NCBI GenBank assembly: GCA_963578825.1
Contig: CAUZDW010000005.1
Coordinates: 62,001-126,000, forward strand
Source: JAJDNS01 sp963578825
GTDB lineage: Bacteria; Acidobacteriota; Vicinamibacteria; Fen-336
Length of the DNA stretch: 64,000 bases
Direction: 5' to 3'
Shown here one piece after another: positions 24,900 through 33,317 of this stretch. Within the stretch, counting starts at the first letter, position 1, and every line of letters starts with the position of its first letter. The translations under genes and the position numbers were made by a program. Under the pieces are notes generated by a model. That model was not told where the DNA came from. It was given only the letters and a program-made list of their open reading frames with translations, and ran no database searches.

Positions 24900-27377
24900 C
24901 TACTCTGCGTACTCCAGCGTGAACGACGCCGGGGCGCGGCCTTCTCGAGTCGCAGTCCCGCTGATCGAGTTGTCCGCGAGCGTGCCCTCGAACCTGTGCA
25001 CCTTGCCCTGGAGGTCGATGGTGAACCGCACGGTGCCGCGGCTGAAGGTGATGTCGCGCAGGGGCGAGCCCAGCTGGATCGATCCTCGCCACGTCTTCAT
25101 GGAGCCGGTGACACCCTTGTCCGCCACCTCGATGAGCACCTCGAAGCGACGAGTGCCCGTGTCTGGATCGTTGATGTTCCCTTCCCAGCGCCCGTTGATC
25201 GCCACTTCCTCGCGCGGCGTCCGGTTGGATACCACGAGGGCTGCCTGGCGGAGAGCCTCAGCCATGGCTTCGGTCGGGGGGTACACGATGCTCGTGGCAA
25301 TTCCCCGACCTCCCGAGCGGCGTCGCGCGGCAGAGTAGATGTCGATGAACACCCGTGAGCGTTGGGAGCGGGCCAGCATGTGAAGCGGGCGCTCCTTGTA
25401 CAGGAACAGGCCAAAGTAGTCCTGCAGGAGGGCCGCCCAGTGCTGAGCGAGATTGCGGGCTCCCACCCGTCGACCCGAGCGCGATCCGGACTCCCAGACC
25501 CGCGAGTACGCGGCAGCATCCTCGGCGGTCGCCGTGAGGAACGGATCGACCTCTCCGGCGACGGCCACCGAGGGAGCGGGTCGAGGCCGGTACTCGATCT
25601 CGATCTTCTTCGAGCGCGCCGAGGCAACGAGGCGGTTCAGGACCGTCGACACCTCCGCCGCGCGCAACGCCGTCGACTCGCTTGCGCCCGCTCCGCCGAG
25701 GAGCAGCACGGGTCCGATTCGCGTCGAGACGAACGCCAGCGGCTCGCCCGGATAGCGGGTGACCGGCGCCGCGAAGAACCCGGGCGTGAAGCTCGAGGTG
25801 GTTGCTCGCGAGACGAAGTACTGCACCTGGTCGGAAGACGCTCGACCCCCCACTGTCACAACCACCGGCACTTCCGGGGACTCGGAGAGGGGAATCTCCG
25901 GGGCCACCGCCGCGATCTCGCTGGTGGAGGCGGTGAGCACGAGGCCCGGAGCGCCGCCGAACGTCACGGTGTTGCCACCCGGATCGGGGGCGAAGCCCCG
26001 TCCCTTGATCACCACGCGCTCGCCCATCGGTCCGCGAGACGGTTCGAGCAGCAGGACGAGCGGGGACCGGCCCACGTACAGCTCCACGGGCTCCAGTACG
26101 GTGCCGCCGGCCTGAACGACCAGCTCCGTTCTCTGCCCCTCGGTCAGTTGGAGGTCGGGCATCACGAGCCGGAGCCCCTCTGTCGTCGCTTCGGTCTCCA
26201 CCGGAGTTCCGCCGATCGTGACCGACACCGGGTCGGCCAGGCTCTCGCCCCTGATGAGGATGGTCTCCCCGGGGAGGGCGACGTTCGGCTCCAGGGCGCT
26301 CACGTGCGGCGTGCCCGGGGGCGGCGCCGCCTGGGCGGACGGCGCGGACTGCGCCGCGGTCGGGGGAGGTGCCGGTGTTGCGACCTCCGTCCCGGGTCGA
26401 AGGAAGAACCACCACCCCGCGGCCCCGAGAGCGAGCACGAGGGTGAGTCCGCCTGCCACAGGGACGATGGGTATCGATGAGCGCTGCTTTCGACGACCCT
26501 GCCGGCGGCCCCTGGTCCCTGGCTGGGCCCGTGCCGGCGGTGGTGCGGGCGCCGGTGGCGACTCCGACAGCAGCGGAGCCGGCTCGGCGTCCGCGATCCC
26601 TTCCGGCTCTTCGGAGGTCGCCAGTGGTATGGGAGGAAGATCGGTCTGGTACTCCGCCGGTGGTGGCGCCGTGAGTGGGGCGGCGGGCGCTGCGGCCGGG
26701 GCCGGGGGCGGCTCCTCGACCGCCGGCGCCTGCGGCGGCGCGGGTGGCAGCGGGCTGTCGAAAAGCGCCCCACCTTCGTCTGCGGGCACCTTCGTGGCTT
26801 CGAGGGGCGCGCCTTCGTCGAAGGGGACTTCCTCGGCGGCCAGGATTTCCTCTCCCCTGAGATCGGCCTCGACCCCCGGGGGCGAAGCCTGGGCAGGCTC
26901 GCTCCCCACCACCGGCAGCGCCGTCGGTTGCGCGTCGCCTTCGAGAAGCAGAGGCGAACCTTCGGAATCGTCGATGAGCAGCGGTTGCTCTTCCTCGACC
27001 GCAGCACCGAGGGCAGGCCCGTCGGCGACGGGACCTGCCGCAGCGCCGGGGAGGCGGACCAGGAGCTTCGCGCTGCCCTTGGCTCCAGGTGGGCCGAGGC
27101 AGATCCGATCACCCTCCTGCAGGGGCTGCTCAGCCTCCACCTTCTCCCCGTTGACGAAAGTGCCCGTGGCGCTGCCCGCATCCGCGATGATGAGCCCGGC
27201 CGTGCCGAACGCCAGGCGGGCGTGGTGCGGCTCGACGTTGCCGAGCATGATCTGAACGTCGGCGTCCATGCTCGAGCCCAGGACCAGCTCACCGGCCGTC
27301 ATGGCCAGCGGATAGGTGGTCCCGTCGAGGGGCCCTCCCGTCATCACCAGCGTTGGCTGGGTCACGCCTTCGGACAC
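24900..27377 (-). CDS. FHA-domain, single-pass membrane protein with two IPT/TIG domains
   Basis: This 825-residue protein begins with a cytoplasmic FHA domain (about 10-105; ELVLGSSMDADVQI, NVEPHHARL, GTFVNGEKV), which binds phosphothreonine. A long Pro/Ala/Glu-rich linker follows, then one membrane helix (about 300-325, VPVAGGLTLVLALGAAGWWFF). Outside are two IPT/TIG immunoglobulin-like repeats (about 355-530), a region of about 170 residues without a recognised fold, and a C-terminal beta-rich domain (WEGNINDPDTGTRRFEVLI onward). It could couple Ser/Thr kinase signalling to the envelope; two such kinases are in this window. Expression is divergent from PilZ through a shared palindrome, and namZ follows immediately. 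Confidence 0.85.
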   Translation of the reverse strand: MSEGVTQPTLVMTGGPLDGTTYPLAMTAGELVLGSSMDADVQIMLGNVEPHHARLAFGTAGLIIADAGSATGTFVNGEKVEAEQPLQEGDRICLGPPGAKGSAKLLVRLPGAAAGPVADGPALGAAVEEEQPLLIDDSEGSPLLLEGDAQPTALPVVGSEPAQASPPGVEADLRGEEILAAEEVPFDEGAPLEATKVPADEGGALFDSPLPPAPPQAPAVEEPPPAPAAAPAAPLTAPPPAEYQTDLPPIPLATSEEPEGIADAEPAPLLSESPPAPAPPPARAQPGTRGRRQGRRKQRSSIPIVPVAGGLTLVLALGAAGWWFFLRPGTEVATPAPPPTAAQSAPSAQAAPPPGTPHVSALEPNVALPGETILIRGESLADPVSVTIGGTPVETEATTEGLRLVMPDLQLTEGQRTELVVQAGGTVLEPVELYVGRSPLVLLLEPSRGPMGERVVIKGRGFAPDPGGNTVTFGGAPGLVLTASTSEIAAVAPEIPLSESPEVPVVVTVGGRASSDQVQYFVSRATTSSFTPGFFAAPVTRYPGEPLAFVSTRIGPVLLLGGAGASESTALRAAEVSTVLNRLVASARSKKIEIEYRPRPAPSVAVAGEVDPFLTATAEDAAAYSRVWESGSRSGRRVGARNLAQHWAALLQDYFGLFLYKERPLHMLARSQRSRVFIDIYSAARRRSGGRGIATSIVYPPTEAMAEALRQAALVVSNRTPREEVAINGRWEGNINDPDTGTRRFEVLIEVADKGVTGSMKTWRGSIQLGSPLRDITFSRGTVRFTIDLQGKVHRFEGTLADNSISGTATREGRAPASFTLEYAE

Positions 27378-27434
27378 GAGGCCACCCCCCGGAACAGACA
27401 GTAAGGAAAAGGAGATCCTCCGTCTCTGGCCAAG

Positions 27435-27464
27435 ATTTCACCACACGCCCTCGGCACGTGTCAA
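27435..27464 (-). promoter_or_regulatory. Leftward promoter of the FHA/TIG gene
   Basis: On the minus strand TTGACA lies inside the palindrome, with TGAAAT 18 bases further on. Transcription would begin about 50 bases before the GTG start. Confidence 0.5.
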
Positions 27465-27481
27465 CGATCGTTGACACGTGC
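27454..27481. promoter_or_regulatory. 28-bp perfect palindrome containing both divergent -35 elements
   Basis: The left arm GCACGTGTCAACGA is followed directly by its exact reverse complement TCGTTGACACGTGC with no spacer. It contains TTGACA on each strand, so a dimeric regulator bound here would block or control both promoters. Confidence 0.8.
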
Positions 27482-27499
27482 GTCCCAGGGTGCTAACAT
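27471..27499 (+). promoter_or_regulatory. Rightward promoter of the PilZ gene
   Basis: TTGACA, a 17-base spacer and TAACAT form a near-consensus sigma-70 promoter; the start codon is 25 bases further on. This is the best-matching promoter in the window. Confidence 0.72.
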
Positions 27500-27524
27500 C
27501 CCGAGCGGGCACTCTGAGCAATCC

Positions 27525-27980
27525 ATGACCACTGTTTCCTCCAAAGCGCCGCAGGCTCCTCCTCCCGAGAGTGTGCTCCAGCAGCTCCGCATCCCCTTCG
27601 TCCGCCGCGCAACGCTCGTGCGGGGCGAAGGTGAAGAAGAGGCGTTCGTCATCGATATCGGGCTGGCGGGAGTCTTCGTCGAGCGCCCCGAGGCGCTGTC
27701 CCAGGACGAGACCCTGTCGATCCGCTTCGCCTGGCCGGGAAGCGAGAGACCGTTCGCGGCCACCTGCCGCGTGGCCTGGTGGCATCCCGAGGGCGAATCG
27801 CTGAGCTCCAAGTCTCTGCCGCCCGGTGGCGGCCTTCAGTTCGTCGAGATGTCCGAGTCGGACGGAGAGCGGCTGCGCGTGCTGCTGGTCGAGTACTGCC
27901 AGCAGGAGCCGCGGGTGCGCCGCTTCCTGCGTCACTGGCCCGCGGCGGAGAGTCGGGGAGACGACCCCACCGCGGGCTGA
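27525..27980 (+). CDS. PilZ-like domain protein
   Basis: This 151-residue protein is one PilZ-like beta-barrel: PFVRRATLVRGEG, then VIDIGLAGVFVERPEALSQ, SIRFAWPGSERPFAATCRVAWW and GGGLQFVEMSESDGERLRVLL. Canonical c-di-GMP binding uses RxxxR and (D/N)xSxxG. Here the first motif is weak (VRRATLVR) and the second reads DIGLAG, without the Ser, so ligand binding is doubtful. The ATG was preferred over upstream starts because those would lie within the promoter. Divergent control with the FHA/TIG gene suggests a shared signal. TrmJ follows after nine bases. Confidence 0.76.
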   Translation: MTTVSSKAPQAPPPESVLQQLRIPFVRRATLVRGEGEEEAFVIDIGLAGVFVERPEALSQDETLSIRFAWPGSERPFAATCRVAWWHPEGESLSSKSLPPGGGLQFVEMSESDGERLRVLLVEYCQQEPRVRRFLRHWPAAESRGDDPTAG

Positions 27981-27989
27981 CCCTGCGAG

Positions 27990-28691
27990 ATGGCCCGGGT
28001 CCGTATCGTCCTCGTCCGGCCGGAGAGCGCCGCCAACGTCGGCGCCAGCGCTCGACTTGTGCGCAACGCGGGCCTGGACGGCCTCGACCTGGTCGCTCCC
28101 GGCGACTGGCGCAGCGTCGAATGCTGGCGCATCGCCTGGGGCGCACACGAGGTTCTGGAGTCCGCCCGCGTCTTTCCCGATCTCGTTTCGGCTCTCGAGG
28201 GGACCGCGCTCGCCGTGGCCCTGACCGGCCGGCGGCGCACGGGCTCTCTGCCCATCGACATCCGTGACGCCGCGCAGGAGGTCGCCACCCTCGGGCAGGA
28301 AGAGACGGCGGCCGTCGTGTTCGGCCCGGAGACGAGCGGCCTCTCGAGCGAGGAGGTGGCGGCCTGCGGTTGCCAGGCTCGGATCTCGTCTCACCCCGAC
28401 CAGCCGTCCTTCAACCTCTCGCACGCGGTGGCAATCGCGTCGTACGAGGTGCACCGGGCTCTTCAGCGAGGAGAGGGCCAGGGGCCGCGTCGCGCCACCC
28501 ACGGCGAGAAGGAGCGCCTTCTTGCGCTCCTGCAGGAGGGCCTCGTCGCCATCGACGCGTTCCCCGCTTCCAGGGCCGAGGGCCAGCTCCGGGAGTGGCG
28601 GGCGCTCGTCCACCGCACCGATGTCACTCCTCGGGAGCTGAAGCTCCTCGAGCACATGGCTCGCAAGATGGCCGCGTCCGCTGCGCGCTGA
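27990..28691 (+). CDS. trmJ: tRNA/rRNA 2'-O-methyltransferase TrmJ-like (SpoU family)
   Basis: SPOUT methyltransferases of the TrmJ group methylate ribose 32 of tRNAs using S-adenosylmethionine through a trefoil knot. The 233-residue protein shows the motifs VRIVLVRPESAANVGASARLVRNAGL (motif 1), AAVVFGPETSGLSSEEV (motif 2) and QPSFNLSHAVAIASYEVHRAL (motif 3). A C-terminal helical extension (ERLLALLQEGL to ELKLLEHMARKM) matches TrmJ. Its TGA overlaps the next ATG by one base. Specificity for tRNA over rRNA rests on overall resemblance. Confidence 0.88.
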   Translation: MARVRIVLVRPESAANVGASARLVRNAGLDGLDLVAPGDWRSVECWRIAWGAHEVLESARVFPDLVSALEGTALAVALTGRRRTGSLPIDIRDAAQEVATLGQEETAAVVFGPETSGLSSEEVAACGCQARISSHPDQPSFNLSHAVAIASYEVHRALQRGEGQGPRRATHGEKERLLALLQEGLVAIDAFPASRAEGQLREWRALVHRTDVTPRELKLLEHMARKMAASAAR

Positions 28692-28933
28692 TGGCCGAGC
28701 ACCAGGAGCCCTTCGCCGACGTGGAGGTCCACGACGGCGGCTTCTCCATTCCGGAGCTCAAGTGGCGCGAGCTCGTCTTCGTGGGAGCCGTTCGCGCCGA
28801 GGGCGAGCTCTGGGTGCGCGATCCCTCGAGACCCCTACCGCCCTTCCGGACGCCGAACCTGTTCCCGGCAGGTGTCCGCTTCCACACGGAGCGGCACGGG
28901 GCTCGGGTGCTCGTCCGTCCGGAGCCCGGCTGA
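28691..28933 (+). CDS. Small hypothetical protein coupled to trmJ
   Basis: An 80-residue reading frame beginning MAEHQEPFADVEVHDG and continuing FSIPELKWRELVFVGAVRAEGEL, ending HGARVLVRPEPG. The TGATG junction with trmJ, the biased codon use and the position before a promoter support it as a real gene. It has no signal peptide, membrane helix or known domain; the pattern suggests a small beta-strand-rich protein. I do not recognise the family. Confidence 0.55.
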   Translation: MAEHQEPFADVEVHDGGFSIPELKWRELVFVGAVRAEGELWVRDPSRPLPPFRTPNLFPAGVRFHTERHGARVLVRPEPG

Positions 28934-28970
28934 AGCGCCTCCTGGGCCCGCGGAGCCAGGACAATCGCCC

Positions 28971-28976
28971 TATAAT
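28971..28976 (+). promoter_or_regulatory. Consensus -10 TATAAT of pcnB, leaderless type
   Basis: TATAAT ends six bases before the GTG start of pcnB, so transcription should begin at or next to the start codon. No -35 is seen. Confidence 0.6.
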
Positions 28977-28982
28977 CACGTC

Positions 28983-30341
28983 GTGGACACTCCTTCCGGC
29001 AACCAGGCGCCTCGTATCCTTTCCAGGCCGGAGCACATCGTCTCCCGGCAGAACATCGACCCGGATGCCCTTAAAGTCCTCTACCGCCTGAAGAACCACG
29101 GTTTTGTCGCCTATCTGGTCGGTGGCGGGGTCCGCGATCTGCTGCTGAGTCGCCGACCCAAGGACTTCGACATCAGCACGAGCGCCCACCCTCAGCAGGT
29201 GCGCAAGCTCTTCCGCAACAGCTTCATCGTGGGCCGGCGGTTCCGCCTGGTCCACGTTCGCTTCGGCCGCAACGTGGTCGAGACCGCCACCTTTCGCAAG
29301 GCCTCGGAGCCGGAGGCGGGCGACACTCTAGTCCGTCGCGACAACACTTTCGGAACCCCCGAGGAGGATGCGTTCCGACGCGACTTCACCGTCAACGCTC
29401 TCTTCTACGACATCGCCAACTTCTCGGTGATCGACTGGGTGGGCGGTCTCGAAGACCTGGAGGCGCGTCTCATCCGAACGATCGGAGACCCGGGTGTCCG
29501 CCTTCTAGAGGACCCGGTGCGGATGCTCCGAGCAGTCGCCATCGCGGCCCGGCTCGACTTCAAGATCGACAACGACACGGTGGAGGCCATCCGGGCCCTG
29601 AGGGGCGAGATCGTTCGGAGCAGCTCGGCCCGCATCCTCGAGGAGTTCTACAAGATCCTGCGCATGGGCCGTTCCCGTCGGACCTTCGAGATGCTCCACG
29701 AGTACGGGCTGCTCGCCTACCTCCTGCCGGAGGCCGACGCCGCCATCGGCCAGGGTGGCGAGGCTCTCCTCGGAAGCCTGTCCCGGCTGGACGGCTACCG
29801 CAACAGCGGGACCGATCTCGAGGCGCTCACCAATCCGCTTCTCACCGGGTCGCTCCTCGTCCCCCTCGGCGTCCCTCTGCGCCGCATGCCCACGTCCACC
29901 CCGAGCTGGCGGCGCAGGGGCCGCAAGGATCAGCCGGTGGAGGACTTGGCGAGCGAGATCGCCTCTCTTGGTGGGGAAGAGGATCCCGAGCCGACGAAGT
30001 CCTCCGCCCCGCCCCCGTCGATCCTGCCGTTCGCACGGCGCGACCTCGAGCGGCTGCGCCTGCTCCTCGCCGCCCAGCGACGGCTGCGCGAGGTGGACGC
30101 CCCGGCGTCGGCCCGGCAGGCGCTGGCCGCCAAGACGTATTTCGACGACGCGCTTCGGTGGATGGAGATCCACGGGGGCCCCGAAGGACACGAGCTCGCC
30201 GCCCAGTGGCGCCGCATGCCCCGGAAGGCGGACGAGTCCGCGCGTGACGTGGGGCCGGCGCGGGACGAGCCCAAGGCGCCGCCCCGCAAGCGCCGCCGCC
30301 GCCGCCGTCGGCCCGGCGCCTCGAACACCGCGCGGGCCTGA
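28983..30341 (+). CDS. pcnB: Poly(A) polymerase / nucleotidyltransferase PcnB
   Basis: PcnB-type enzymes add poly(A) tails to RNA 3' ends and promote decay. The 452-residue protein has the nucleotidyltransferase signature AYLVGGGVRDLLLSRRPKDFDIST (GGxVRD and DxD metal ligands), RLVHVRFGRNVVETATFR, and EEDAFRRDFTVNALFYD with EDPVRMLRAVAIAARLDF, all typical of the head/neck. An insert of Arg/Pro/Glu-rich sequence (about 300-350) precedes the C-terminal helical part, and the end is a very basic tail (RKRRRRRRRPG) for RNA binding. The GTG was chosen because the -10 box lies six bases upstream; the alternatives lie inside the promoter. Confidence 0.9.
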   Translation: MDTPSGNQAPRILSRPEHIVSRQNIDPDALKVLYRLKNHGFVAYLVGGGVRDLLLSRRPKDFDISTSAHPQQVRKLFRNSFIVGRRFRLVHVRFGRNVVETATFRKASEPEAGDTLVRRDNTFGTPEEDAFRRDFTVNALFYDIANFSVIDWVGGLEDLEARLIRTIGDPGVRLLEDPVRMLRAVAIAARLDFKIDNDTVEAIRALRGEIVRSSSARILEEFYKILRMGRSRRTFEMLHEYGLLAYLLPEADAAIGQGGEALLGSLSRLDGYRNSGTDLEALTNPLLTGSLLVPLGVPLRRMPTSTPSWRRRGRKDQPVEDLASEIASLGGEEDPEPTKSSAPPPSILPFARRDLERLRLLLAAQRRLREVDAPASARQALAAKTYFDDALRWMEIHGGPEGHELAAQWRRMPRKADESARDVGPARDEPKAPPRKRRRRRRRPGASNTARA

Positions 30342-30374
30342 GCTACAGCAAGGCTCCCAGGAGGTGCATCGGAC

Positions 30375-30647
30375 ATGGACACTCTCTCTGACGCAGAGAT
30401 CACCCAACGACTCGCCAGTCTGCCCGGATGGGAGCGCCACGGAAGCCGGATCCGTCGGACCTTCAGCTTCGACGACTTCAAGGGCTCCATGGCCTTCGTC
30501 AACCGCGTAGCCGAGCTTGCCGAGGCTGCAGACCACCACCCGGACGTGGACATTCGCTACTCGAAGGTGACCCTCGCCCTGAGCACCCACGACGCCGGTG
30601 GCCTCACCGGACGAGACTTCGATCTCGCGGGCAAGGTCCAGACGTGA
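30375..30647 (+). CDS. 4a-hydroxytetrahydrobiopterin dehydratase (PCD/DCoH family)
   Basis: This 90-residue enzyme dehydrates pterin-4a-carbinolamine to regenerate the pterin cofactor of aromatic amino-acid hydroxylases; orphan copies also take part in molybdopterin or folate chemistry. The size and the motifs WERHGSRIRRTFSFDDF and EAADHHPDVDIRYSKVTLALSTHDAGGLT (catalytic HHPD and distal His) are diagnostic. The stop codon overlaps the next gene's GTG (GTGA). No hydroxylase gene is in the window. Confidence 0.92.
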   Translation: MDTLSDAEITQRLASLPGWERHGSRIRRTFSFDDFKGSMAFVNRVAELAEAADHHPDVDIRYSKVTLALSTHDAGGLTGRDFDLAGKVQT

Positions 30648-31501
30648 AAGCCCTGGTCGCCGGGGCCGGCGGCCAGCTCGGGCGTGAGCTGGTCTCGGCG
30701 CTGGGCGACCAGGTGGCCTGGGCGGGAGACCGCTCGCAGCTCGACGTCACCGACGACGACGCGGTGGCGTCTGTCCTGGAGCAAGTCCGCCCCGACGTCA
30801 TCTTCAATGCGACGGCCTACAACAGGGTCGATCTGGCGGAGACCGAGCCCGACGTCGCCCTGGCTGTGAACGCGCTGGCCCCTCGCACCCTGGCGCTGGC
30901 CGCCCGTGAGACGAGCGCTCTCGTCGTGCACTTCTCCACCGACTACGTCTTCGACGGTGAGTCGACCCGCCCCTACCGAGAAGACGACTGCCCGAGACCC
31001 CTCGGGGTCTACGGCGTGTCGAAGATGGCCGGCGAGCAACTGGTCACCGGAGCCGGCGGCGAGCACCTGATCATCCGGACGAGCGGTGTTCTCGGCCGCG
31101 GGGGGAGCGAGCAGAAGGGAGGATCGTTCGCCGGGCGAATCCTCGCCAGGGCCCGGCAGGGGAAGCCACTTCGGGTCGTCGCCGACCAGACCTTCGCACC
31201 AACCTGCGCTGCGGACCTGGCTGCGGCGACCCTCGCCCTCGTGCGCACCGGAGCTCGCGGGCTCGTCCACATCACGAACGCGGGCTCCTGCACCTGGCAT
31301 GAGCTGGCCGAGGCCACGCTCGCCCTGGCCGCGATCGACGTCCCGGTGGAGGCCATCGAGTCGGCGCAGCTCGCGCTTCCAGTACGGCGTCCCGCCTACT
31401 CGGTGCTCGACACTCGCCGCAGTGTCGAGCTCGGCTTGGAGCCGCTGCGCTCGTGGCGCGAGGCCCTTGCCGACTGCGTCGAGCCGTCCGAGGAGCTCTG
31501 A
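30644..31501 (+). CDS. rfbD: dTDP-4-dehydrorhamnose reductase
   Basis: RfbD reduces dTDP-4-dehydrorhamnose to dTDP-L-rhamnose with NAD(P)H, the last step for rhamnose in lipopolysaccharide or other glycans. The 285-residue SDR-type protein has the nucleotide loop VAGAGGQLGREL, FNATAYNRVDLAETEPDVAL, VHFSTDYVFDGESTRPYRE and the catalytic YGVSKMAGEQ (Tyr-x-x-x-Lys). The end matches the family (PAYSVLDTRRSVELGLEPLRSWREAL). Translation is coupled to the pterin dehydratase by the GTGA overlap. Other rhamnose genes (rfbABC) are not nearby. Confidence 0.92.
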   Translation: MKALVAGAGGQLGRELVSALGDQVAWAGDRSQLDVTDDDAVASVLEQVRPDVIFNATAYNRVDLAETEPDVALAVNALAPRTLALAARETSALVVHFSTDYVFDGESTRPYREDDCPRPLGVYGVSKMAGEQLVTGAGGEHLIIRTSGVLGRGGSEQKGGSFAGRILARARQGKPLRVVADQTFAPTCAADLAAATLALVRTGARGLVHITNAGSCTWHELAEATLALAAIDVPVEAIESAQLALPVRRPAYSVLDTRRSVELGLEPLRSWREALADCVEPSEEL

Positions 31502-31530
31502 TTGACGCGCTCGGACCTTTCCGATACGCT
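31502..31530 (+). promoter_or_regulatory. Promoter of the tRNA pair
   Basis: TTGACG, a 17-base spacer and TACGCT lie directly after the rfbD stop codon and end 16 bases before the first tRNA. Confidence 0.65.
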
Positions 31531-31546
31531 CTTTCGGTTGTCCGTT

Positions 31547-31621
31547 GGGCGGTTAGCTCAGCGGTAGAGCACTGGTCTTACACGCCGGGTGTCACAGGTT
31601 CGAATCCTGTACCGCCCACCA
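31547..31621 (+). tRNA. tRNA-Val (anticodon TAC)
   Basis: A complete cloverleaf: acceptor GGGCGGT/ACCGCCC, D arm GCTC/GAGC, anticodon loop CTTACAC with TAC, T arm ACAGG/CCTGT with TTCGAAT, discriminator A, and an encoded CCA end. Confidence 0.95.
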
Positions 31622-31654
31622 GGATTTCACCCGAGGGCCCGTGCGCACACCCGC

Positions 31655-31731
<77 letters not shown>

Positions 31732-32068
31732 AAGTGCACCCCTCGTCGCCGACTCCAACCCGCGACGTCTTCATCTAGACCGGTCGCGGGTTGGCGCCGC
31801 ACCGGCCCTGACGAGGGCCGCCGCCGCACCTCAACCTCGCTAGCGCTCGGGCGTCGAGTTCCGTCCATGGGTCGACCGTGGGCGAGGCGGGGGCGGCTGG
31901 AGCGTGAGGGCACCCCATCTCGCCGCATCGGCTCTAGCGGAACGCGCCTCGCAGGAGCAGAAAGATGGTGAATAATCCGGGCAGGAGCCCGTGGCGGATG
32001 GCCGAGCTGTCGCCCAGCGATCATTACCCGTCGAACGATGAAGATGTTGCGAATGCTGGAGAACCACG
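31732..32068. other. Intergenic stretch without a recognisable gene
   Basis: About 340 bases after tRNA-Asp. No convincing reading frame, hairpin terminator or repeat of the tRNA 3' end was found by eye. It leads into a truncated methyltransferase relic. Confidence 0.5.
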
Positions 32069-32203
32069 ATGACCTGGGATGACCATGCCAGGACCTGGGA
32101 GAATGTGGGTACGCGGGCCTACGCTGAGGCGGCGTTCGCATCGCTCGAGCACGCTTCTTTGCCTGTGGTCCGCCAGTGGCAGCAGGGTAGTCGGGCCTCG
32201 TGA
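32069..32203 (+). pseudogene. Truncated N-terminus of a class I SAM-dependent methyltransferase
   Basis: The 44-residue frame starts MTWDDHARTWENVG and continues TRAYAEAAFASLEHASL, which closely follows the opening of small Trp-rich class I methyltransferases (MTWxxxAxTWDDxxxVRAYAxAAFxSL). The SAM-binding GxGxG region is absent: the frame stops after RQWQQGSRAS and the next gene is unrelated. It is best read as a relic left by a deletion. The family is inferred from this N-terminal pattern only. Confidence 0.5.
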
Positions 32204-32233
32204 CTGCCGAGGGGCTCGATAGGAGGGCGTCCA

Positions 32234-33310
32234 GTGACAGAGACCGCACAACCGGGACTTCAGCGATATCTCGCGCTCGACGCCTACCGTGGCTTCATCA
32301 TACTGATGCTCGTCTCGTACGGGTTTGGCTTTGGTGAGCTGAAGGGGGATCCGACCTTTGGCACGATCGCCTCGTGGTTCCAGCACAAGCCGTGGGAGGG
32401 GATCGCGTTCTGGGACCTGGTTCAGCCGGGCTTCATGTACATCGTGGGCGTCGCCATGCCGTTCGCGCTGGCCATCCGCACGCAGAAGGGCGCCACATTC
32501 CCGGACAACGCCAGGCACGTGGCCATCCGCTCGCTGAAGCTGATCGCCCTGAGCCAGCTTCTCTACATGGGGGGCTCCGACCCGTACCGGTTTCAGATGA
32601 TCAACGTGCTGTGCCAGATCGCGCTCACCTACTTCCTGGTGTTCTGGATCATGCGGCTGCGATTCCGCTGGCAGGCGATGGTCGCCCTGGCTCTCCTCGT
32701 GTTCCACACGGCCTTGTTCCATCTGTTCCCGGGTCCCGACGGGCCGTACTCGCAAGAGGGCAACATCGGGCAGGTCATCGACAAGGCGATCATGGGCTAC
32801 AATTATCCAGGCCTGTGGGTGGGCATCAACTTCATCACCAGCACGGTGACGACGCTGTTTGGCGCGTGGACCGGGATGCTGCTCATGCGCAGCACGGACC
32901 ATCGGCACATCGTCAAGATGCTGGCGGCCGGCACGGCTGGCAGCTTTGTGCTCGGGCTCGCGATCAGTCCCTGGAACCCGATCGTCAAGCGCATCTGCAC
33001 GGCGTCGTTCACGCTCTGCAGCGCCGGGTGGGTGCTGCTCGGAATGCTCATCTTCTACGTGGTGGTGGAGGTGCAGGAGTACCGGAAGTGGACCCACCCG
33101 CTGGTGGTCATCGGCGCGAACTCGATCTTTATCTATGCGATCAGCGGCTGGATCCTCCGCGGTTGGCTGGAGCGGGTCGTGGGCGTGATGACCGGCGAGT
33201 TCCTGTTCATCGGAACCCTCGCGCCGGTGGCTCAATCGCTCGCGGTCCTGGCGGTGATGTACTCCATGAACGACTGGCTCTACAGGCGCAGGATCTTCCT
33301 CAAGGTGTGA
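32234..33310 (+). CDS. DUF5009/HGSNAT-like multi-pass membrane acyltransferase
   Basis: This 358-residue membrane protein has about ten helices. The start LQRYLALDAYRGFIILMLVSYGFGFGEL resembles the RxxxxDxxRGxxI(I/L)xM opening of the acyltransferase-3/HGSNAT (heparan-alpha-glucosaminide N-acetyltransferase) fold, and WDLVQPGFMYIVGVAMPFAL is the typical second segment of the DUF5009 group. Such proteins move acetyl or acyl groups across the membrane onto sugars; the substrate here is unknown. The GTG start follows AGGAGG with a gap of eight bases. Confidence 0.85.
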   Translation: MTETAQPGLQRYLALDAYRGFIILMLVSYGFGFGELKGDPTFGTIASWFQHKPWEGIAFWDLVQPGFMYIVGVAMPFALAIRTQKGATFPDNARHVAIRSLKLIALSQLLYMGGSDPYRFQMINVLCQIALTYFLVFWIMRLRFRWQAMVALALLVFHTALFHLFPGPDGPYSQEGNIGQVIDKAIMGYNYPGLWVGINFITSTVTTLFGAWTGMLLMRSTDHRHIVKMLAAGTAGSFVLGLAISPWNPIVKRICTASFTLCSAGWVLLGMLIFYVVVEVQEYRKWTHPLVVIGANSIFIYAISGWILRGWLERVVGVMTGEFLFIGTLAPVAQSLAVLAVMYSMNDWLYRRRIFLKV

Positions 33311-33317
33311 TCATAAG

